Source: Prevotella sp. UBA3837 (GTDB lineage Bacteria > Bacteroidota > Bacteroidia > Bacteroidales > Bacteroidaceae). From it: DNA of 9,130 bases. Positions 6,768-9,130 of this stretch are shown here, piece after piece (within the stretch, counting starts at the first letter, position 1; every line of letters starts with the position of its first letter). The notes beneath the pieces were generated by a model. It had not been told where the DNA came from. It saw only the letters and a list, made by a program, of their open reading frames with translations, and made no database searches. The stretch lies in the NCBI GenBank assembly GCA_002392835.1, contig DGHX01000049.1, forward strand, positions 1-9,130. Reading direction: 5' to 3'. The position numbers and the translations under genes are program-made.

Positions 6768-7385
6768 ATGCACATAGCCATTGCAGGAAACATAGGCAGC
6801 GGGAAGACGACGCTGACACAGATGCTGGCCCGACACTACGGATGGGAGGCACGCTACGAGAAGGTAGTGGGCAACCCCTATCTGGAGGACTACTACCGCG
6901 ACCTGCACCGGTGGTCGTTCAACCTGGAGGTGTACTTCCTGAAAGAACGCTTCCGCGACCTTATTGACATTGCAAAGAGCGACCACACCATCATTCAGGA
7001 CCGCAGCATCTTCGAGGGCGTCTACGTCTTCATGGAGAACAACAAGGCCATGGGGCACCTCAGCGACCGCGACTACGAGACGTTCATGGAGCTCTTCCAG
7101 CAGATGATGACCGTGGTGAAGGTGCCCGACCTGATGATATACCTCAGGGCGTCGGTGGCACATCTGGTGCAGAACATCCAGCAGCGCGGGCGTGACTATG
7201 AGCAGCAGATACAGCTGGATTACCTGGAGAACCTGAACCGCCGCTACGAGGACTTCATACAGCACAAGTACCCGGGGCGGGTGATGATTGTGGAGAAGGA
7301 CAACCTGGACTTCCAGCACCAGCCGAAGGACTTCGCGCAGATAGTAGACCGCATTGACCAGACACTGTTCGGACTCTTTCCTTAG
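6768..7385 (+). CDS. Deoxynucleoside kinase, first of a pair
   Basis: A 205-residue cytosolic kinase of the dCK/dGK deoxynucleoside kinase family, which phosphorylates deoxynucleosides to 5'-monophosphates in salvage. The P-loop GNIGSGKTT is at residues 7-15. Glu31 (YEKVV) is at the place of the general base in the family. The DRS motif is at 78-80, and the LID region with its arginines is RGRDYEQQ at 140-147, followed by the DYLENLNRRYEDF helix at 151-163. By hand alignment it is about 55 percent identical to the second kinase at 7522, with only one small gap. The stop is within the CTTAGAC repeat discussed for 7388-7511. Base specificity cannot be read safely. Asp78-Arg79 is a pairing I recall being linked to deoxyadenosine kinases of Lactobacillus, but that is a weak guide. 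Confidence 0.93.
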   Translation: MHIAIAGNIGSGKTTLTQMLARHYGWEARYEKVVGNPYLEDYYRDLHRWSFNLEVYFLKERFRDLIDIAKSDHTIIQDRSIFEGVYVFMENNKAMGHLSDRDYETFMELFQQMMTVVKVPDLMIYLRASVAHLVQNIQQRGRDYEQQIQLDYLENLNRRYEDFIQHKYPGRVMIVEKDNLDFQHQPKDFAQIVDRIDQTLFGLFP

Positions 7386-7387
7386 AC

Positions 7388-7511
7388 CCATAAGTCAGGA
7401 GGGTGGGGGTCTGAACAAGCGCAGATACCCTCAGCCCCCTTGCATTGAGTAATAAACCAATACCTGTCTGAAATAACGCTTGTTCAGACCCCCCATCCCC
7501 CTAACTTAGGG
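7388..7511. mobile_element. Imperfect inverted-repeat (MITE-like) element between the two kinases
   Basis: The arms are 7388-7421 and 7477-7511. They match as inverted copies over about 34 positions, with roughly five differences: 13 perfect bases next to the centre (GTCTGAACAAGCG), then a G-run of five versus six, then an imperfect outer part. A further inner 6-bp pairing, CAGATA (7422-7427) with TGTCTG (7465-7470, one G-T pair), leaves a loop of 37 nt and no ORF. CTTAGAC occurs at 7381-7387 and 7514-7520, directly outside the left arm and 2 nt outside the right arm, like a target-site duplication. There is no run of T after either arm, so a simple terminator is less likely. As RNA it would form one long hairpin in the operon transcript. 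Insertion is inference; the inverted repeat is directly seen. Confidence 0.6.
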
Positions 7512-7521
7512 GACTTAGACT

Positions 7522-8151
7522 ATGCACATCGCAGTAGCAGGAAACATTGGCAGTGGCAAGACCACGCTGACCCGACTCTTAGCACACCGCTATGGGTGGA
7601 CACCACGTTATGAACCCGTAGACGACAACCCCTATCTGGCCGACTTCTATGCCGACATGCAGCGGTGGTCGTTCAACCTGCAGATATATTTCCTCAACAA
7701 GCGCTTCAAGGAAGTGGTTGAAATATCTAAAAGTCAGGATACTATCATACAGGACCGTACCATCTTCGAGGATGCCTGCATCTTTGCCCCCAACCTGCAC
7801 GGACAGGGCATGATGAGCGACCGCGACTTCGACAACTACAAGGACTTGTTCGACCTGATGATGTCGCTGGTGAAGCTGCCCGACCTGATGATTTACATCC
7901 GCTCGAGCATACCCACGCTGGTGGCACAGATTCAGAAACGCGGGCGCGAGTACGAGCAGAGCATGCGCCTGGACTACCTGCAGGGGCTGGAGCGCCGCTA
8001 CGAGGACTGGATAGCAGGCTACAAGGGGCAGCTCATCATTGTCGATGGCGACAGGTGCAAGTTCGGCGACAACCCTGACCACCTAAAGCAGGTCACCGAC
8101 ATGATTGACGCCAAGCTTTACGGACTGTTCCCCATGGAGAATACCCTTTAA
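7522..8151 (+). CDS. Deoxynucleoside kinase, second of a pair
   Basis: A 209-residue paralogue of the kinase at 6768 and the same family. It has P-loop GNIGSGKTT at 7-15, Glu31 in YEPVDDNPYL as the likely base, DRT at 78-80 where the first copy has DRS, LID segment RGREYEQ at 140-146, and the DYLQGLERRYEDW helix at 151-163. The segment just after DRT differs strongly from the first copy (EDACIFAPNLHGQG versus EGVYVFMENNKAMG), which suggests different substrate or partner surfaces. In Lactobacillus, tandem kinases of this family form heterodimers of two specificities, so a heterodimer here is possible but unproven. An AGGGGA about 8 nt before the ATG lies at the edge of the inverted-repeat element and could act as a ribosome-binding site, uncommon among the genes here. 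It is the last gene of the map operon and converges on the PIN gene. Confidence 0.93.
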   Translation: MHIAVAGNIGSGKTTLTRLLAHRYGWTPRYEPVDDNPYLADFYADMQRWSFNLQIYFLNKRFKEVVEISKSQDTIIQDRTIFEDACIFAPNLHGQGMMSDRDFDNYKDLFDLMMSLVKLPDLMIYIRSSIPTLVAQIQKRGREYEQSMRLDYLQGLERRYEDWIAGYKGQLIIVDGDRCKFGDNPDHLKQVTDMIDAKLYGLFPMENTL

Positions 8152-8207
8152 TTGGATGCCCATCATGACTTCGTTAGGGGAAAAGCATATTATTCGGAGG
8201 TGTAGGG

Positions 8208-8636
8208 CTACTGTTCTTCGATGAGCCTTGTCCGCATAAACTCGTCAAGTGTGACGAGGTTTAAGTGTGGAAACGGTGTGTCGTAAAGTATTCGGAAATG
8301 GCTGTCCTCGGATACCAGATAGTCAGCGCCAGCAGCAAAGGCACAATCAACGAATTTGTTATCATCCGGGTCAGCGGTGATAATGCCCATGCGGAAGTGT
8401 GGATCAACCAGTTGTACGTTCTTTTGATTGAGTATCAGCATAACCACATTTTCTGCCACAGTCGGTGTAATCTGCTGCTCCAGAATCTCCTGGTATTCGT
8501 CTAGTATCTCGTTTGAAGCACATAGAGTATAGCGCCCCGCAAGAAATGCGTCCCATATCGGACGATAGGGGCTACAGCGCGAGATAATCTGCAACAGACA
8601 GTTGGTGTCAATCACCACGGGGTTCATGCGGCTCAT
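8208..8636 (-). CDS. PIN-domain toxin of a toxin-antitoxin module
   Basis: A 142-residue PIN-domain protein resembling the 'putative toxin-antitoxin system toxin component, PIN family' (PIN_3-like). Such toxins are Mg-dependent ribonucleases. The N-terminal VVIDTN carries the first acidic residue, Asp10. NEILDEYQEIL (42-52) holds the second acidic site (Glu43 or Glu47). The ADPDDNKFVDCA stretch (88-99) provides the third cluster (Asp91/92/97), and LVSEDSHF gives Asp111. The set of acidic residues is complete, so it should be active. The ATG at 8636 overlaps the stop of the upstream gene as ATGA. A second Met at residue 4 is an alternative start. The gene is visibly more A+T-rich than the kinase and map genes, which suggests acquisition. 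The RNA target is unknown. Confidence 0.88.
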   Translation of the reverse strand: MSRMNPVVIDTNCLLQIISRCSPYRPIWDAFLAGRYTLCASNEILDEYQEILEQQITPTVAENVVMLILNQKNVQLVDPHFRMGIITADPDDNKFVDCAFAAGADYLVSEDSHFRILYDTPFPHLNLVTLDEFMRTRLIEEQ

Positions 8637-8854
8637 TTGTTATAAGGTGTGCGAAAGTGCGAACCGCGCAGTTGCTGAAGACGCTTCTCATCGAACTGCC
8701 CGCTTTCCCAAAGTGCATCCATCTCTTCGTCTATTTGTTTGGCATAGAATGCTGCCAGCTGTTCGCGCAGTTTCTCCAGTCCCACAGCTGTCTTGATGTG
8801 AGATACCAGATTAAACACTTGCACCTGTGCTGGAGTAAAGGTGATTGCTTCCAT
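8633..8854 (-). CDS. Putative antitoxin partner of the PIN toxin
   Basis: A 73-residue protein directly upstream of the PIN gene, sharing ATGA with it (translational coupling). It is mainly helical: TPAQVQVFNLVSHIKT (7-22), then GLEKLREQLAAFYAKQIDEEMDALWESG (25-52), ending in QQLRGSHFRTPYNK. I see no ribbon-helix-helix, AbrB or Phd-type DNA-binding signature. I recall similar small proteins with a terminal RTPY-like motif beside PIN genes in Bacteroidetes, but cannot verify that here. The role as antitoxin is inferred from size, order and overlap. The C-terminal segment may bind the toxin active site. The start ATG at 8854 follows a -7 box at 8892-8885 by about 30 nt. Confidence 0.8.
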   Translation of the reverse strand: MEAITFTPAQVQVFNLVSHIKTAVGLEKLREQLAAFYAKQIDEEMDALWESGQFDEKRLQQLRGSHFRTPYNK

Positions 8855-8862
8855 ATTTCTAA

Positions 8863-8913
8863 CGTTTAATTATTATTACGGGTACAAAGATAGTGTAAAT
8901 TTTCGATTAAACG
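8863..8913. promoter_or_regulatory. Candidate operator: inverted repeat around the PIN-module promoter
   Basis: CGTTTAAT at 8863-8870 and its perfect inverse ATTAAACG at 8906-8913 are centred on 8888, inside the -7 box (8885-8892). Half-site centres are 43 bp apart, about four helical turns. The arrangement would let a bound dimer or a loop cover the promoter, as in autoregulated toxin-antitoxin modules. The repeat is seen directly; an operator function is inferred. Confidence 0.4.
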
Positions 8914-8916
8914 AAG
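8885..8916 (-). promoter_or_regulatory. Promoter of the PIN toxin-antitoxin module
   Basis: TATCTTTG on the minus strand (8892-8885) is a perfect TAnnTTTG -7 box. TTCG at 8916-8913, 20 nt upstream, is a one-mismatch -33 element (TTTG). Transcription would start near 8878, giving a leader of about 24 nt to the antitoxin ATG. Confidence 0.65.
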
Positions 8917-8922
8917 AGAAAA

Positions 8923-9050
8923 CATATTTATTTGCAGTCTTGGGGGTGAGAAAGGCTTCTAGAACGTGCAAAATACTTCATAACAGACTAGTCTTGGCCT
9001 TATCCTTTTTATCCTCGCGCGCGCGTGAGAGGTGCTTATATTTCACGATG
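8923..9050. other. Non-coding spacer with short palindromes
   Basis: No ORF of useful length and no tRNA-like fold seen. It contains TTCTAGAA (8957-8964), the 10-bp palindrome AGACTAGTCT (8985-8994) and a 12-nt alternating C/G-rich run CGCGCGCGCGTG (9016-9027) between CCTC and GAGG. None of these has a function that I can assign. A plus-strand transcript through this region would end at the hairpin at 9061-9095. Confidence 0.4.
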
Positions 9051-9060
9051 CCAAGATACA

Positions 9061-9095
9061 AAGAAACTGAAAGCATTGCGCTTTCAGTTTTTTTG
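9061..9095 (+). terminator. Strong hairpin terminator with no gene before it
   Basis: AAACTGAAAGC (9065-9075) pairs perfectly with GCTTTCAGTTT (9081-9091) around a 5-nt loop (ATTGC), followed by T through 9095, the best intrinsic terminator in the window. On the plus strand no CDS precedes it back to 8151. It may end a small RNA, stop antisense transcription into the next region, or serve in the reverse direction (T-rich tail TTTCTTTG) for a minus-strand gene beyond 9130. Confidence 0.75.
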
Positions 9096-9130
9096 TCTTT
9101 CTACTTGGTTCTACAAGATTCTGTGTTGGT

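Noticed and set aside
5856..7391. A 511-codon open frame on the minus strand, opposite map and the first kinase
   Set aside because: Its translation is a mirror of the G+C-biased codons of the real genes (His/Val/Leu-rich, no domain), and it spans two genes whose products are certain.
7440..7470. Possible separate promoter for the second kinase (TTG at 7440, TACCTGTC at 7461)
   Set aside because: The -7 match is poor (TACCTGTC versus TAnnTTTG), and the area is better explained as the loop of the inverted repeat.
8957..8994. Palindromes TTCTAGAA and AGACTAGTCT as attachment or operator sites
   Set aside because: They are short, isolated, differ from each other and have no associated integrase or regulator in the window.

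Overview
The window looks like chromosomal DNA from a Bacteroidales bacterium, most likely Prevotella or a close relative. The evidence is fourfold. Intergenic regions carry near-perfect Bacteroidetes -7 boxes of the form TAnnTTTG: TACTTTTG at 144, TAATTTTG at 3270 (-), TAACTTTG at 5753 (-), TACCTTTG at 5842 and TATCTTTG at 8892 (-). Shine-Dalgarno sequences are mostly absent. Genes are G+C-rich and spacers are A+T-rich. Gene content also fits: a Bacteroidetes-type Wza-like lipoprotein with the 'DVPYFQN' start, paired deoxynucleoside kinases, and a hexuronate isomerase.

Layout. (1) 1-2430, plus strand: a promoter, then a small, very acidic protein of unknown function, then 12 nt later a ClC-family anion transporter/channel with two C-terminal CBS domains. 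(2) 2440-5701, minus strand: a stand-alone Wza-like polysaccharide-export lipoprotein with its own promoter; upstream of it, an operon of uronate isomerase (uxaC) followed after 1 nt by an uncharacterised acidic lipoprotein. The operon's putative terminator abuts or overlaps the wza-like promoter. (3) 5702-5882: a divergent promoter region with two -7 boxes and a 12-bp repeat in the uxaC leader. (4) 5883-8151, plus strand: methionine aminopeptidase (map) and two paralogous deoxynucleoside kinases in one operon. A compact inverted-repeat element of about 124 bp, bordered by a 7-bp direct repeat, sits between the two kinases. (5) 8208-8916, minus strand: a two-gene toxin-antitoxin-type module, a 73-aa putative antitoxin overlapping a PIN-domain toxin by ATGA, with an inverted repeat symmetric about its promoter. 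(6) 8923-9130: no gene that I can support, but a strong hairpin terminator at 9061-9095 with no plus-strand gene in front of it.

Most genes are ordinary housekeeping or metabolic genes: anion transport, surface polysaccharide export, hexuronate catabolism, N-terminal Met removal and purine/pyrimidine deoxynucleoside salvage. The parts most worth a second look are the inverted-repeat insertion that appears to have split a tightly spaced kinase pair, the PIN module with its unrecognised antitoxin and candidate operator, the orphan terminator, and the two uncharacterised acidic proteins co-transcribed with ClC and UxaC. I do not see a large novel defence or mobile system here.
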